This document shows, one piece after another, positions 11,852-23,436 of a stretch of 64,000 nt of DNA (its first letter is position 1; the number at the start of each line of letters is the position of its first letter). A model generated the notes under the pieces. It was not told where the DNA came from and did no database searches. It saw only the letters and a list, made by a program, of their open reading frames with translations. A program made the translations under genes and the position numbers. Source of the DNA: Wyeomyia smithii. Its lineage: Eukaryota > Arthropoda > Insecta > Diptera > Culicidae. The DNA is taken from contig NC_073695.1 of assembly GCF_029784165.1 (NCBI RefSeq), forward strand, positions 201,643,136 to 201,707,135, in the 5' to 3' direction.

Positions 11852-12800
11852 AATTCCCAGTTATGATTCATTACTGAAATTTTGGGTTTATGAAAATGGC
11901 TAGCACCATTTATTCAGAAGATAAATGTCAGCGCCATCTGTAGAAAAAAAAATTAAGCTGCCTAAATACATTTCTCAAGAAGATGTTTTTATGGTGAACA
12001 ACATTGCCGAAGACATGAACACTGTGAAAACAACTGTTAAGAAGTTATGAGGTTTTGTCGCGCCAACGGATCAATTTGCCCGGCGGAGGTAGTTATCATG
12101 CGTATTAATGCAGAATCAAAAATCATCGAACTCTGTCCACCTCCGAAAACTGCTGATCTCATCACATCATTCTTCTGAAGCACAACTTTACATTGCCGTT
12201 CGTAATGTTGCGTTTATTTGAATAATTCATTCTTATTAGCGAATTATTTTCCTCAAATAGGGTCAGCATATATAAAATGCCGTTGCTTCGCATTTGATAC
12301 TTGAGCTTAAATCAGTCCAATTCGTATTTTCTCCCGACTCCATCATGATTTAAAGATACATTTTTTAGGGGTTTTCAAGGACAACAATACGATACTGTAC
12401 TATATACGACTTTCTAAAGGAAGCTCAAGAGAAATTATTTTTGTTTGAGAAGCGGTGTCCTTTTAAATGAGATTATTATCTTCCATTACATTGCACAACA
12501 TCATTCCACAACATTGAAGATGTTTTGTTTCATTTGGAAGTTCATCACAGCAAGATGCCAGTGGAAATAATTTCCTGTAAAGCTTCCCTACGTAGCTGGA
12601 CAAATAGAGGGAAGGTCATACAAGCGGCTGTCATTGAAAATATTCTACCTTGGAGCTGCTGTTGCACAGAAGAGCAAAAACAATGTAAATCTTTTGACAA
12701 GAGGCCATGATATACTACTTGTGAGGAGCGAATAAGGTGGCAACCACGTAGTTTAAATTATTTTTTTCTAAGTTTCATCATTGCCTTCAAATATGATTAA
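11852..12800. other. Unassigned, with a weak TATA-like site
   Basis: TATATAAAA lies at 12269-12277, with a TCAGT initiator at 12312-12316. The spacing of more than 40 bases is too long for a standard pair. No gene is recognised. Confidence 0.3.
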
Positions 12801-13190
12801 TATATCGTCAGTTGAATTCAATACTGGCACAACTCGAAATTCATAGTTTCGAGAAAAACGCGTTTGAAAATTTGCGTCAAAAATTCCTTTTTTCATTTTC
12901 GTGAAAAATTTCAAATTTAAGACTTCCCATTTTTATTGAATTTGTTTGGGTCTATCATGTGCATGTAATAAGCAAGTTATAAGAATTGTAACCTCATTTT
13001 TCTGTCTTCTTAGGGATATTTTAGATTCGTGCAATAAAAGCACATCTACTTATATTTCTGGAAAAATTGTGAATTTTGAAACGGGTCTTAGTGAGATGAA
13101 ACTTTATAGTATTTGGCATTATTTGCCATCAATAACTCAAAACTGCAAAATTTTGAGTTGTGCCAGTATTGAATTCAACTGAAGATATAA
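12801..13190. mobile_element. Inverted-repeat MITE candidate (~390 bp)
   Basis: CAGTTGAATTCAATACTGGC at about 12810-12829 recurs as its exact reverse complement at about 13162-13181. The match extends on both sides to ~45 bp with a few mismatches. The ends begin TATATC in both orientations, so a TA target duplication is possible, as in Tc1/mariner or pogo-type MITEs. No coding capacity. Confidence 0.65.
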
Positions 13191-13474
13191 TTCATTGATT
13201 TAGCGTTGCAGATATTTGAATTTTTAATTTAGACACAAAAATAATCGATTATTTAATATTCAATTCTAAAATACAAGGTTCACTCATATCATTAACCATT
13301 GGATTTTTTCGCATTATTTACAACAAACTTTTCTCTTGGGTGCCGTTCCTAAGTTATTGAAGATATTTTAGCCGGAAATTATAAATTCTATTACAAAACA
13401 GACAATGCAGATTCCATCAATTTATCTGGTTGTTTTGGTAAGAAAATTGGACCATTTTCCAGCATGTATTATAA
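13191..13474. other. Unassigned AT-rich spacer
   Basis: Nothing recognised between the small inverted-repeat element and the Helitron-like element. Confidence 0.4.
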
Positions 13475-14984
13475 TCTTCTATACCTATAAAAATGCAGTC
13501 CAGTCTGTCTGTCTGTCTGATCCATATAGGCTCGGAAACTACCGAACCGATCGACGTGAAAATTTGTAAGTAGGGATTTTAGGGGCCGAGAAAGGTTCCT
13601 ATGATGGTTTGAGACCCCTCCCTCTCCTGGAAAGGAGGGGTCCCATACAAACGAAACACAAATTTCTGCACATCTCAAAAACTAACCAAGCAAATGGAAC
13701 CAAAATTGACATGTGGATGTTTTTAGGAGTAACAAATATGTCCATAATGGTTCGACTCCCCTCCCTCTTCTGTGAGGGAGGGGTTCCATTTAAATGAAAC
13801 ACAAATTTCTGCTTATTTAGAGAACTAACCAACTAAATGGAACCAAATTTGGCAGGTGAATGTTTTTAGGGGTAACAAATATATCCATAATGGTTTAACA
13901 CCCCTCCCTCTTCTATAAGGGAGGGGTCCCATGAAAATGAAACTCAAATTTCGCTCAACTCGAGAACCAATCAAGCAAATATAACCAAATTTGGCAAATA
14001 TAACCTAAGATGGCGACTTCTGGTTTCTGAAAAACAGCGGCAAATGACCAAATACCACCCAACATGGGTATTTCCGGAATTGTTATGATGCACTGAAGCC
14101 ACAGATCGACCTCAGACAACATTTCGAATTGTAAGATGGCGACTTCCGGTGTCTGGAAAACAGCCGAAAATGACCAAATAACACCCAATGTGGATGTTTC
14201 TCAAATCAGATTGACCCACAGGCGCCAAAAATTGTCTCCAAATGCCATTTTGAAATCCAAGATGGCGACTTCCGGTTTCTGAAAAACAGCGGCAAATGAT
14301 CAAATACCACCCAATATGGGTATTTCCGGAATTGTTATAACGCACTGAAGCCACAAATCGACCTCAGACAGCTTTTTAAATTGTAAGATGGCGACTTCCG
14401 GTGTCTGGAAAACAGACGAAAATGACAAAATACCACCCAATATGAGTGTTTCTTAACCAGAATGACGCTCAGGGGTCAGAAGTTGTCTCCAAATGCCATT
14501 TTAAAATCCAAGATGGCGACTTACGGTTTCTGAAAAATAGCCTGAAGTGACCAAATACCACCCAATATGTGTGTCACCGGATCCAGAATGATGCAAGGAG
14601 CTAAAAATTGACCTCAGGCATCAGTTTGAATTGTAAAATGGCAACTTCTGGGAAACAACCGTGAATACCCGAATACTACTACACATGGATATTTCCGTTA
14701 CCGAAACGATGTATAGAAGCCAAACACTGACTCTGGACACCATTTTGAATTCGAAGATGACCACTTTCAGTTTCTGGAAAACAACGAAAATAACTGAAAT
14801 GCATTCAATATATTTCCGGAATAGAGGTTATGTACAAAAGCCAAAAGTCGAGGATGTTGTCATTCCGATAAACCATTTATTTCAAACGATATAAACAAAT
14901 CGCAAGGAATCAATGAATTCGAAATGTTTAAAATTATTAAATTAAACACTAAATAGGCGGGACGAAGTTTGCCGGGTCAGCTAG
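13475..14984 (+). mobile_element. Helitron-like non-autonomous element 1
   Basis: The 5' end has the T/C-rich start and TATAAAAATG-type motif, followed by tandem GTCT (CTGTCTGTCTGTCTGA), as in many insect Helitron-like sequences. The 3' end is CGGGACGAAGTTTGCCGGG, then TCAGCTAG, matching the CTRR end with an upstream short stem expected of Helitrons. The 3' terminus resembles that of the helicase-coding relic ending at 47939. There is no terminal inverted repeat and no target duplication, as expected for rolling-circle elements. The interior is tandem repeats (see 13600-14790). Confidence 0.7.
13600..14790. repeat. Two tandem-repeat blocks inside Helitron-like element 1
   Basis: The first block has three copies of a ~143-bp unit containing CCCCTCCCTCT (about 13615, 13757, 13901). 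The second has about seven copies of a ~125-bp unit containing AAGATGGCGACTTC (about 14009, 14132, 14261, 14385, 14511, 14634, 14754). Two further copies of the second unit lie at about 17104 and 17217 in the next element, which ties the two elements together. Confidence 0.8.
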
Positions 14985-17441
14985 TCTACTATATAAAAAT
15001 GGAATTCCGTAACGCTTGATCTTATTGATATTATTCACTCAGTCTCTGAGGTGTACAGTAATCATCATTTTGAATCGTTCTGAATCAAAAATAATTAGCG
15101 GTGACATGTAGGTTTTTCAACATGAAAATGTTCGCTGATGTTCAGGAAAGACATTCGAGAAAAAGTAATAGGTATCTAATTACTAAAACTTGAGATATTA
15201 TTAACAAAACTACGTAAAACATGCAAAATTATGACTTTCTGTGCTAAATTTTCCTCTAAATCAAAATTCAAAGCGATGACATATGATTCTTTTTTCACTA
15301 AAATGTTTGTTAATGTTCAGGAAAGACATTTGAGGAAGAATAATTAGTACCTGATCACTAAAACTTGAGATATAATTCACAAAACTACGTAAAACATGCA
15401 AATTTATGACTTTTTATACCTTATTCGTCTCCAAATCAAAATTCAAAGCGATGACCTGTGATTCATTTTTCATTAAAATGTTCGTTGATGTTTAAGAAAG
15501 ACATTTGAGAAAAAATAATAGGTATCTAATTACTAAAACTTGAGATGTTATTCACGAAGCTGCGTAAAACATGCAAAATTATGACTTTCTGTGCTAAATT
15601 TGCCTCTAAATCAAAACTTAAAGCGATGACATGTGATTCTTTTTTTAATAAAATGTTGGTTAATGTTCAGGAAAGACATTTGAGGAAAAATAATTAGTAT
15701 ATGATCACTAAAACTTGAGATATTATTCACATAACTACGTAAAACATGCAAAATTATGACTTTTTCTACTTAATTCGTCTCAAAATCAACATTCAAAGCG
15801 ATGACATGTGATTCTTTTTTCATTAAAATGTTCGTTGATGTTTAAGAAAGACATCTGGGAAAAAATAACAGGTATCTGATTACTAAAACTCGAGATATAA
15901 TTAACAAAACTATGTGAAACATGTAAAATCATGACTTTTATGCTGAATTTGCCTCTAAATCAAAACTCGAAGCAGTGCTCTGTGATTTTTACTATAATAA
16001 AATGTTCGTTGTGTTTAGGAAAGATATTTGAGGGAAAAATAATAGGTATCTGATTATTCGAAATTTAAATATTTTCCACCAAACCACATGAAAAATACAA
16101 AACCATAACTTTTTAGGCTCATTTGTCTCTAAAATTCTGATTTAAAGCGATGACACGTGATTTTTTCAATAAAATGTTCGTTGATATTCAGTAACGACAT
16201 TCGAGAAGAAATAATAGTTATCTGATAACTGAAAATAGAGATATTATTCACAAAACTAAGTAAAACATGCAATATCATGAATATTTTGGCTCAATAAGCT
16301 CTAAATCTTAATTCAAAGCTATGTGTTTGTTTATGTTCAGGAAAGACTTTTGAGTAAAAATAATAGATTTTTGATTACTGAAAACAGAGATATTATTCAC
16401 AACACTACGTTGAACAAGTAAAATCATGAATATTTGAACACAATTTGCCTCTAAATCGAAATTCAAGGCTATGATATGTAATTGTTCTTCATTGAAATGT
16501 TTGTTAATGTTCGGGAAAGACATTTGAGGAAAAATAATAGGTATCTTATTGCTAAAAGTTGAGATATTACTTAAAAAACTACGTATGTTTGAAGATGATT
16601 TTCTGCATACAGAAAAACACATTAAAATATTCTTTTTGAAATTTATTATATTATTCATATAATACATGCAAATTTTTGACTTTTTGAGCATAAGCTCGAT
16701 TCGCCTGTAAATTAAATTTTTGTTTCAATAAAATGTTCGTTGTTTCTTCAACATCTGCAAATATTTTTATGCAGAAGAATTTATGTTGTAATCTGGTGCG
16801 AGCCGAGCAGAAAAAAATTACATTTCTGATGTTTTCGTAGTTTCGTGAATAGTAACACATTACGGGATTCGAAATACTTTTTTACTTTTACCAAAACTAG
16901 ATCTTGAGACATTTGCCTGGAGGAAAGGCTGCATTTCATTGGTTTAATTTTTTTTAATTTCTACGTAGTTATGTGGATCAAAACGTTACGTAAACGTTGC
17001 TTTCTTCTAAAAGTTACATAAAAAGAGGTTTTACTGTGAACGATTGACGAATATCCGGTTATCACCCGAGTGTGATATATTCGGAACTGGGATGACCCCA
17101 CATAACATTTTCCAAAATAACGACTTCTGGTTTCAGGAAAATAATTTGAAGTGGTATTTGGCCAACCATTTCAATACTTCCGAAACTTCCGAACTCCATA
17201 CGTCATTTTGAAATCCGAAATGGCGACTTCCAGTTTCTGTAAAACATCCCCAAATCACAAAATGCAATTCAATATGGGTATTTCCGTTCTATGCGTTCTC
17301 AGAATGTTAAAGTACTTAAAGTGATAATGGACGTATAAGATGTGAAATATTTTTGAAGTGAGTTGTGCTAATAATGCAATGAATTTTAAAAAATGATTTT
17401 GAAACTTTTGATCCCGAGCATCGCCGGGAACGTTCAACTAG
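14985..17441 (+). mobile_element. Helitron-like non-autonomous element 2, head-to-tail with element 1
   Basis: It begins directly at the CTAG end of element 1 with TCTACTATATAAAAATGG, a Helitron-like 5' end. It ends at 17441 with a CCCG/CGGG stem (CCCGAGCATCGCCGGG) followed by CAACTAG. A large ~176-bp satellite fills most of it. The right arm carries two copies of the ATGGCGACTTCC repeat found in element 1. No helicase frame is present, so movement would need a protein from another copy. Confidence 0.65.
15110..16760. repeat. ~176-bp satellite, 9-10 copies, with alternating variants
   Basis: The landmark AAATGTTCGTTGATGTT recurs at about 15125, 15300, 15476, 15651, 15826, 16000, 16172, 16320, 16493 and 16731. 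Spacing is mostly 172-176 bp. In the first five units two variants alternate: one has GTTGATGTTTAAG and TCTAATTACT, the other GTTAATGTTCAGG and CTGATCACT or similar. This suggests dimer-wise amplification with a ~350-bp higher-order unit. The later copies are more diverged. Confidence 0.85.
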
Positions 17442-18137
17442 TCTCTTATAAATCTACAATATATTTCCAAATGATAATCAATTTTGTTGCGAAGTATTCA
17501 TTAGAACTGTGAATTCTACCGTTCCTAAGCTAATACTAAATTTTGAGGAATTTTTTTAATATGTTGAATGTCAATTTCTGGCATTATACAAATTATGATC
17601 CCGAATTGTTAGGGTACGTTTTCAAATTAAAAAGCTACATGTTCTTGAACTGAAGGCCCAAGCTTGACTGATTTATTTCCTGATTCGAAATAATCGACCG
17701 CAAAGGTCGTCAACGCGCATTCCGTCAACTCGGCAGTCTCGGTGCTATTGCTTCGATAAGCGGCGCGAGCAGAACGCTACCGTGTTTGTCGAATTAACTA
17801 AATATTATTTGCGTTTTTAGCTCACATAACTTCGAAATTCGATTTAAATCGACCATATGTTAATTCGCTGTAGCTTTGTACAGTTTTTTGGTTTCAATTA
17901 AGATATCTTTTCATGATCATGACTGTGTGTGGGAAACTGCGGACGGGTCAAAGGGAGAGGCTGAACGATTCCTGAAGGAGAGACCAACTTGAAAGTTCTG
18001 GTGAGTTGCATCCATTCTGTATAACCCATATTTTATTAGGTACTAGTCAAATAACCTAAGGTATATTGGACATATAATCGACTCGTTTAATAAAGTCCAA
18101 TACTCTACCAAGATCACTTTGCCCTTAATCGATCAAA
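17442..18137. other. Unassigned
   Basis: A GC-richer patch lies at about 17695-17800. It could be old coding sequence, but no family is recognised. Confidence 0.35.
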
Positions 18138-18150
18138 TAGTTAGCTGTGC

Positions 18151-18376
18151 CTCCTGTGCCTAGCCTCCCATTTGGTCTAGAGGTACGATGCTGGACTAAC
18201 GAGCCAGTTGTCGTGTGTTCGAGTCTCGGCTCGGGAGGTACTGTTAGCGTCAGTAGGATCGTAGCGCTAGCCCCGCAATTGTCCTGTACACTAAACAGTT
18301 GGCCGCGAAATCTGTGTGTATAAGAAACAGAAGGTCGAGTTCCGAATCGGAATGTAGCACCATGGCTTTGCTTGGC
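18151..18376 (+). mobile_element. Intact tRNA-derived SINE, family A
   Basis: Flanked by a perfect 13-bp target duplication, TAGTTAGCTGTGC (18138-18150 and 18377-18389). The tRNA-like head (18163-18240) has an A box (TGGTCTAGAGG), a B box (GTTCGAGTCTC) and a pairing acceptor stem (GCCTCCC with GGGAGG). A tRNA-unrelated body follows. Aedes SINEs of the Feilai type are the obvious comparison, but I cannot confirm the family. Other copies lie on the minus strand at 19519-19600 (fragment) and 58553-58748. Confidence 0.9.
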
Positions 18377-18424
18377 TAGTTAGCTGTGCACTTTCAAGGT
18401 CAGCTGAAATTTCTCGATATTTAA

Positions 18425-18800
18425 GTATCACCATCATCCATTAGGCCTTTTGCTTCCATTACGGAACGCATTGACCTGTAGGATGCATTGTCGAATGCTC
18501 CTCCAACATCAAGAAAAGTAGCCAAAGCATTTTCATAGGTTTGAAGCGATTTCTAGATTTTATTAACCAGCGATTGTAATGACGTTATTGTATACTTACC
18601 CGATTGGTAAGCAAATTGGTTTTTGCTCAAAGGAATATTCAATAATCTAGTAGGCTTAATAGAGTCGTCCACTATTTTTTCCATTGTCTTTAATAGAACA
18701 AAGAAAAGACTGATGGGTTTATATGCTTTAGGAGTCGTTTAATTTTTTTTCCGCTCTATCCATATTTTCTTCTATCCCATGCTTTATCCATTCCCACAGC
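18425..18800 (-). pseudogene. Reverse-transcriptase relic of a LOA-like retrotransposon
   Basis: Reading right to left, the translation shows KAYKPISL, then LKTMEKIVDD, NQFAYQSGK and FLDVGGAFDN, the successive conserved blocks of a non-LTR reverse transcriptase. FLDV carries one catalytic Asp. The order and wording match the LOA-like element at 51478-55449 (FRPISL, LMEKIMD, QHAYQSGK, FLDIEGAFDN). One in-frame stop and at least one frameshift break it. The region containing YADD is absent. Its left boundary lies close to the SINE insertion. Confidence 0.8.
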
Positions 18801-19518
18801 GTGTAATGGGCATTTGTTTTACACCCTTTTATAATATGAAATTTACAACTGTTGCTTGTGCAGGATTTTTTCGTAATTTTATTTTCTTTGCTCCACATAC
18901 TATTTCCTTTGGAGGCGGTTTTGAGTAGACCTTTTTCAGACTTTCCACCAGGTTGGTGTGTGGTCCTTTGCATCCATGGGCAGTAGATTGTCTTTGGCGT
19001 TTGGAACCACTGCCTTCAGTGGTGCCACATTTTTCGTAAGTGCCTCCCACCCTCAACGCCCTTCATGTGGTGATGACCCGATCAGAAGAACATAACTAAA
19101 AAAATACAAAACTCTATCAACAGCAGATGCAAAAAACATATTTTGATAAGTTTTTCTGTTATAATTTCTGTTATTTCAACACCTAACGGGATCAAATAGG
19201 AAACACAATTTGAAAGGTTTTTCTCAAAACAAATTAACAGCTTGTGTTACATTTTTGTTTTGCCTTTCTGATTGAGAAGAATCTTGCTCGTATCAGTCAT
19301 GAATTTCTCATTCTGGCTTTCAAGTAGAGAAAACATCATTTTATTGTCGTAGAAACGCCATGTGTGAAACTATGACTAAAAATTCATATATTTTTCATTA
19401 TAACTCTTTCTCCCGATTTTTTATATTTTTGTGACTTTCTACAAAATTAAGCGATTTTCATAGGTTTCTATTTTTACTGAAGATTGTTGAACGCTATATT
19501 TAGAAATAACAAAAAAAA
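18801..19518. other. Unassigned; weak minus-strand frames
   Basis: Two overlapping minus-strand frames (18728-19056) are rich in Lys and Ser. They may be part of the neighbouring retrotransposon relic, but show no recognisable motif. Otherwise AT-rich. Confidence 0.3.
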
Positions 19519-19600
19519 GCCTTGGTGCTACATTCCGATTCGGAACTCGACTTTCTGTTTATTTATATACAGACTTCGCAGCCAACTGTTTAGTGTACTT
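19519..19600 (-). mobile_element. 3' fragment of SINE family A
   Basis: The stretch is the reverse complement of the body of the SINE at 18151-18376, from the CCGATTCGGAACTCGA segment to the AACTGTTTAGTGTAC segment. The tRNA-like head is missing. Confidence 0.8.
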
Positions 19601-20285
19601 CGAAAAGACTCTATTAAACAAATGATTGTATATTCTTTTGGAACTAGAATATACGTGCTCTCAGAATATCAAATAGATATCTGCGTATTTTTTGCGTATT
19701 TTGAGCTCTAGCTAGACCAAGTGTTCAGCAAAAATATGTATTTCTGTTTGGCTAATAATTTTTTAGAAGATATAAAACATGTGGAAAATTCAGGAGAGAA
19801 GTTATATTGATAATTACGATTTAAGTGAACTTTGTACATAAAACTTTTTATATCTTATTTAACATAAGAGATAGAAATTCGACACCTTCGAAAAAGTTGT
19901 TAGCAACATAATTTATCACAATTTTCTCGAAGACACTGGCTGTCTATCTAACTGGCCTGAAGCGCAATAAAATATATGGAAACTTTTTTAAATAAAGTAT
20001 ATCACTCAAATCAAATTTAAGGACGCTATTTATTTAGAGCACGAAATCAGCAAAATAAAACACTGTGCACTGGGAGGAGTTCATGTCTTCGTTCATGATT
20101 ATTTTCCACAGGGTTTTGAGAACCACTGTGTTGACACTCTGAACACAGTTTACCTGATGATGTGGGTCATCATCTAGCATCTTTTTGGAACCTGGATCTT
20201 GGAGTACTGGCTAGTGTAAGTTTAGCTTTTTCTTGGGCAGTTTCATACTCTATCTCATTATTCATCAATTGTTTCAGTTGACTGC
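19601..20285. other. Unassigned AT-rich DNA
   Basis: No repeat boundary or gene recognised. The right part may belong to the decayed BEL element that follows. Confidence 0.35.
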
Positions 20286-20359
20286 ATGCCGAACTACGAT
20301 ATAAGCAGCTACCAGACGTCCACAAAAGTGTGTAGTTTTTTGGACGCGATAGAGCTTAG

Positions 20360-20840
20360 CCCGTCTCCAACAGTGTCTGAAAGGGGATGGTTCGAAGGAG
20401 ACTACTCTCGAAAGCAGTCCTCAAGATCATCGAAACTTTGCGAATGCTTTTCGGTCGTCCAGAAGTGCTTTTCAGCAAGCTTTCATTGAAGATTTGCAAC
20501 ACAGCCCATTCAAAAGCAGACAAATTAACAAGTTTTATCAGCTTCGGAGTACTTGTTCAGCAGCTTGCTGATCATCTGAAAACGATGAGACTAAGTTATT
20601 TGGTAAAACCTCTGGTAATCCAAGAGTTAACCATAGAGCAGGAACGCAGATGGAATGGGCACGATATTGCAGATCACGTCGTTAAAAAAAGTTGTCCCAA
20701 TTCGAGCACCGAAGATCGGAAAAAGAGGAAATCGATACGGAAACAGGAAGGATTCATGCACGATCACAGAGGAGTAGATCCGAGAATTACTCCAGAGAAG
20801 GAAAGGACACCGTGCAGCATTTTCGGAAAAGTCGGTTAAA
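20360..20840 (+). pseudogene. BEL/Pao-type gag relic
   Basis: The frame starting at 20387 reads IIETLRMLFGRPEVL, then ICNTAHSKADKLTSF and ADHLKTMRL. This matches the gag segment of BEL/Pao LTR retrotransposons, where an IETLRM.YGRPE block is followed by a K-ADRL block and a DHL block. The preceding sequence fits the family only in another frame, so the gene is frameshifted. No LTR was found nearby. Later parts of the same element are at 22020-22575. Confidence 0.75.
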
Positions 20841-21196
20841 AAATGCGACAAATTCCGCAAACTTCGACTTGAGGAATGTTGGGCAGAAATTAGTGTCAAC
20901 TGTTCCACGGAGCACGGAAGTTTTCAAGCAAGCTTAAATTTTGTTGCAACGTCGGAGGCTACAATTAATGGTACAATCAAGTGCTTCATTCGGAGGAATC
21001 AGTGAACTGTAACATTCACATCATTATTACGTTGTCTTCTATAATCTTCCGCATGATGTCAGACGAGGGATCTCCATACACGCTATTGGAAATGTCGCTG
21101 GTTATCAAATCCTTTAATTACGATTGACGTAGACTGCTGGAGTATTACCGATCGAGAAAGACTCGCAAAGAGTGGATCTGATCATCTACGTCTTAA

Positions 21197-21940
21197 GGGG
21201 TTATATACCTTTTTGGTTGAGAAAAATGAGGGAAGTTTGAATTTATTTTTAAGTGCATAGCACCATTTTCATTGCATCAAAGAGGTATATTTCTGAAAGT
21301 ACAGTTTATCAACAACAAGAAAATACGTTTAATTACCAATAATATATACCAATTATTACTGGAGTAATGGCCGTTTCCCCGAAACGCTATTTTTTGCAGA
21401 GGCTTGCGGTGATCCTGATAGAGACTCAGCGGATCAACCGAATCAAAAAACTCATATTATTTCATTAGTTTATAAGTGTGCCGGGTCCTTGAACGATCGC
21501 TTTTATGAGTATTTTGTTTTCAGTGCAAACGGGAACGTTTTTCCCAAAAAATGCACGTTTTGAGCGCAAAAAATTGCAATAAAAATTTTTTTGCGGCAAA
21601 ATGTAACTGTATGTTTCAAGAAGCGATCGTTCAAGGACCGGCGAATTCTATAACGAAAATTTAAAAAAAAAGATGAAGGAAATCGGTTCAGTAGTTTTCC
21701 CGCAATCAGGATCACGGCAAAGTCATTTTCCAGAAAAAAACTATTCCGAGATAATCGCGTGTAAAGTTTCAAGTTTAGCTTATACGGCCTCGGCGAGGCG
21801 CGTTGCAAATCGCTCTAACTTTCTTCCTATTGCTCAGATCTTTATGAAAATTTGCGGAAATGTTCTCAAGATGTTGTATTTGAAGATAATGTAATAAAAT
21901 TTTTTCCGGTTTTTTGAAAACTAAAAAGGTATATAACCCC
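21197..21940. mobile_element. piggyBac-type MITE (744 bp) inside the BEL relic
   Basis: The termini are GGGGTTATATACCTTTTT and its reverse complement. Both sides carry TTAA (21193-21196 and 21941-21944), the target of piggyBac transposases. Removing the element and one TTAA joins BEL-like sequence smoothly. No transposase is encoded. A second inverted repeat is nested inside (21478-21642). Confidence 0.88.
21478..21642. repeat. Nested inverted repeat (~165 bp)
   Basis: GTCCTTGAACGATCGCTT near 21485 recurs as its exact reverse complement near 21620-21640, flanked by CCGG-type bases. It looks like a small MITE within the larger one, or an internal stem of it. A target duplication is not clear. 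Confidence 0.6.
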
Positions 21941-22019
21941 TTAAGACCAACGCAGTGATCCAACATCAAGCGTGTGTACACTTCCTTGAACTGTCACAGC
22001 ATTCTCTATTCTTCTCAGA

Positions 22020-22575
22020 GCTCGACTGCCGATAACTGATTGACAGCAAGCACACCACATGTTTTCATCCGGTTAAAAGACACCCACCCGTATGCTTTGA
22101 TCGAGTTACGTGAATCGTCACCTGAACGAGTCGATGGCGGTCAGATCGAAGATTAGCTGGATTCGCTAAGATCCAACGGCAACTATAGGGCGCCACTCAT
22201 TCAGTGTGTTATCGAACCAGGAACTTTACGACCTCCTCAGGAGCAATTACACCATGAAAGAGTCTGGGATTTCAGCCTCGTCGCAGCCTGAAGCAGAGAA
22301 AGTTAATGAAGTTTGAGAGATTATGTAGAAGACGACTGTGAGGGTAGGCGATCGCTTCGAGACGGGCCTGCTATGAATTAAGGACACTCTCAGTTTCTCC
22401 GTTAGTTTTTCAAAGGAATAATATTGCAAAGGAATAATAGGGCGGAAATATTAAGGAGATGTATCATCAGCTGTTGATGCGAACAATCGGTAAACGGATG
22501 CTAAAGTTGTTGTTCCGGAATCATCCTTTGTTGGCTCCGGTGATGTATTTGAAGGTTAGATTTCAAAGTTCTTTT
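22020..22575 (+). pseudogene. BEL/Pao-type pol relic (protease-RT region)
   Basis: The reading, with many stops, includes TTVRVGDRFETGLL and DTLSFS at about 22330-22400, then IKEMYHQLLMR at about 22452-22490. These match the linker and early reverse-transcriptase blocks of BEL/Pao Pol, where T-V-R-V-GDRFETGLLW and a DI.EMYHQ.-I.. block are typical. It is heavily mutated, older than most insertions here, and continues the gag relic upstream. Confidence 0.7.
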
Positions 22576-22647
22576 TGTAACATTGCCTTCACTGTTAAAA
22601 AACCCTATTTAATATTACATTTATGTTACATTACAGTGACCTTCAAG

Positions 22648-22760
22648 AGCAATATTTTTTAAAGGTGAAAACAAATTCATCTACATTTTTCAACAAAGTG
22701 CTCAACATTAGCAATATTTTTGAAAAGGTGAAAAACAATTTATCTACATTTTTGAACGAA
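22648..22760. repeat. Tandem pair of ~62-bp units
   Basis: Two copies start at AGCAATATT (22648 and 22710), each followed by GGTGAAAA and CTACATTTTT. Confidence 0.7.
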
Positions 22761-23395
22761 GTGGGTTGTTAATTGGTTTGACATCCGCCATCGACATTTG
22801 TATTTTTTTTGTTTCATTTGCCGAAACGAATTCCAATCTGTCGTTCGAACAATAACTCTTGACCACTACCCACCACAAATCCGAATTAGATTTAATGCTA
22901 ATAAGACACATTTTCCGCGTGTTGACAGGATGACGTGTGCGTACTAATTTTAAACTTGTTGCGCATCCATCAGACGACTCTAGTTTGAATTATCACCTGA
23001 ACGATAACGCGTGTTCATTATGCCGCGTTCGGATACTGGTCACAATGACCCGTAAGATTTATCGCTAGCCTATCTTATCCAACGATACCACACCGGCGGA
23101 GGCTTGGTTTTTGGTAGCGGTTTTTGTTTACAACTTAAATGTATCGATTTTCGATGGTGATTTATAGGCTATTCAATTCGGATATTACACTCGCCGCAAC
23201 GAACGGAGGTTCTTTTACCGTGGTGAGAGAACTATTAATTGAGTACATGTTGTGCCTATTTAAGCAATCCCCGACAGCTTTAAGAATGATTCACGCAGCT
23301 TGAGAAAACACTGAAACATACATTCTCAGTCAAACTTTGTTTGTTATTTATACGGGAATTGTTTGCGTTGGGGTTAAACGATCAAAGTGGAAAGG
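22761..23395. other. Unassigned, possible host upstream region
   Basis: Mixed composition with GC-richer islands. TATTTAA lies at about 23257 and a TCAGTC initiator at 23326-23331, not properly spaced as a pair. Confidence 0.3.
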
Positions 23396-23436
23396 ATGTT
23401 TTCCGCTCGAAGTCGCAAAAATGCCACCTCTAAAGG
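23396..23436 (+). CDS. Possible first coding exon (14 codons)
   Basis: ATG at 23396 opens MFSARSRKNATSKG and runs into a GTACGT splice-donor-like sequence at 23437. An initiator-like TCAGTC lies ~70 bases upstream of the ATG. There is no signal peptide and no family match. Short ATG-donor pairs arise by chance in 64 kb, so this is only a candidate. Confidence 0.2.

Noticed and set aside
12269..12316. TATA box and initiator pair
   Set aside because: The spacing of more than 40 bases is outside the normal range and no gene follows.
15110..16760. CRISPR array
   Set aside because: The repeat is ~176 bp and contiguous, without unique spacers, in eukaryotic DNA.
18163..18240. Functional tRNA gene
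   Set aside because: Although the acceptor stem can pair, the segment is the head of a 226-bp SINE with a target duplication and has copies elsewhere in the window.
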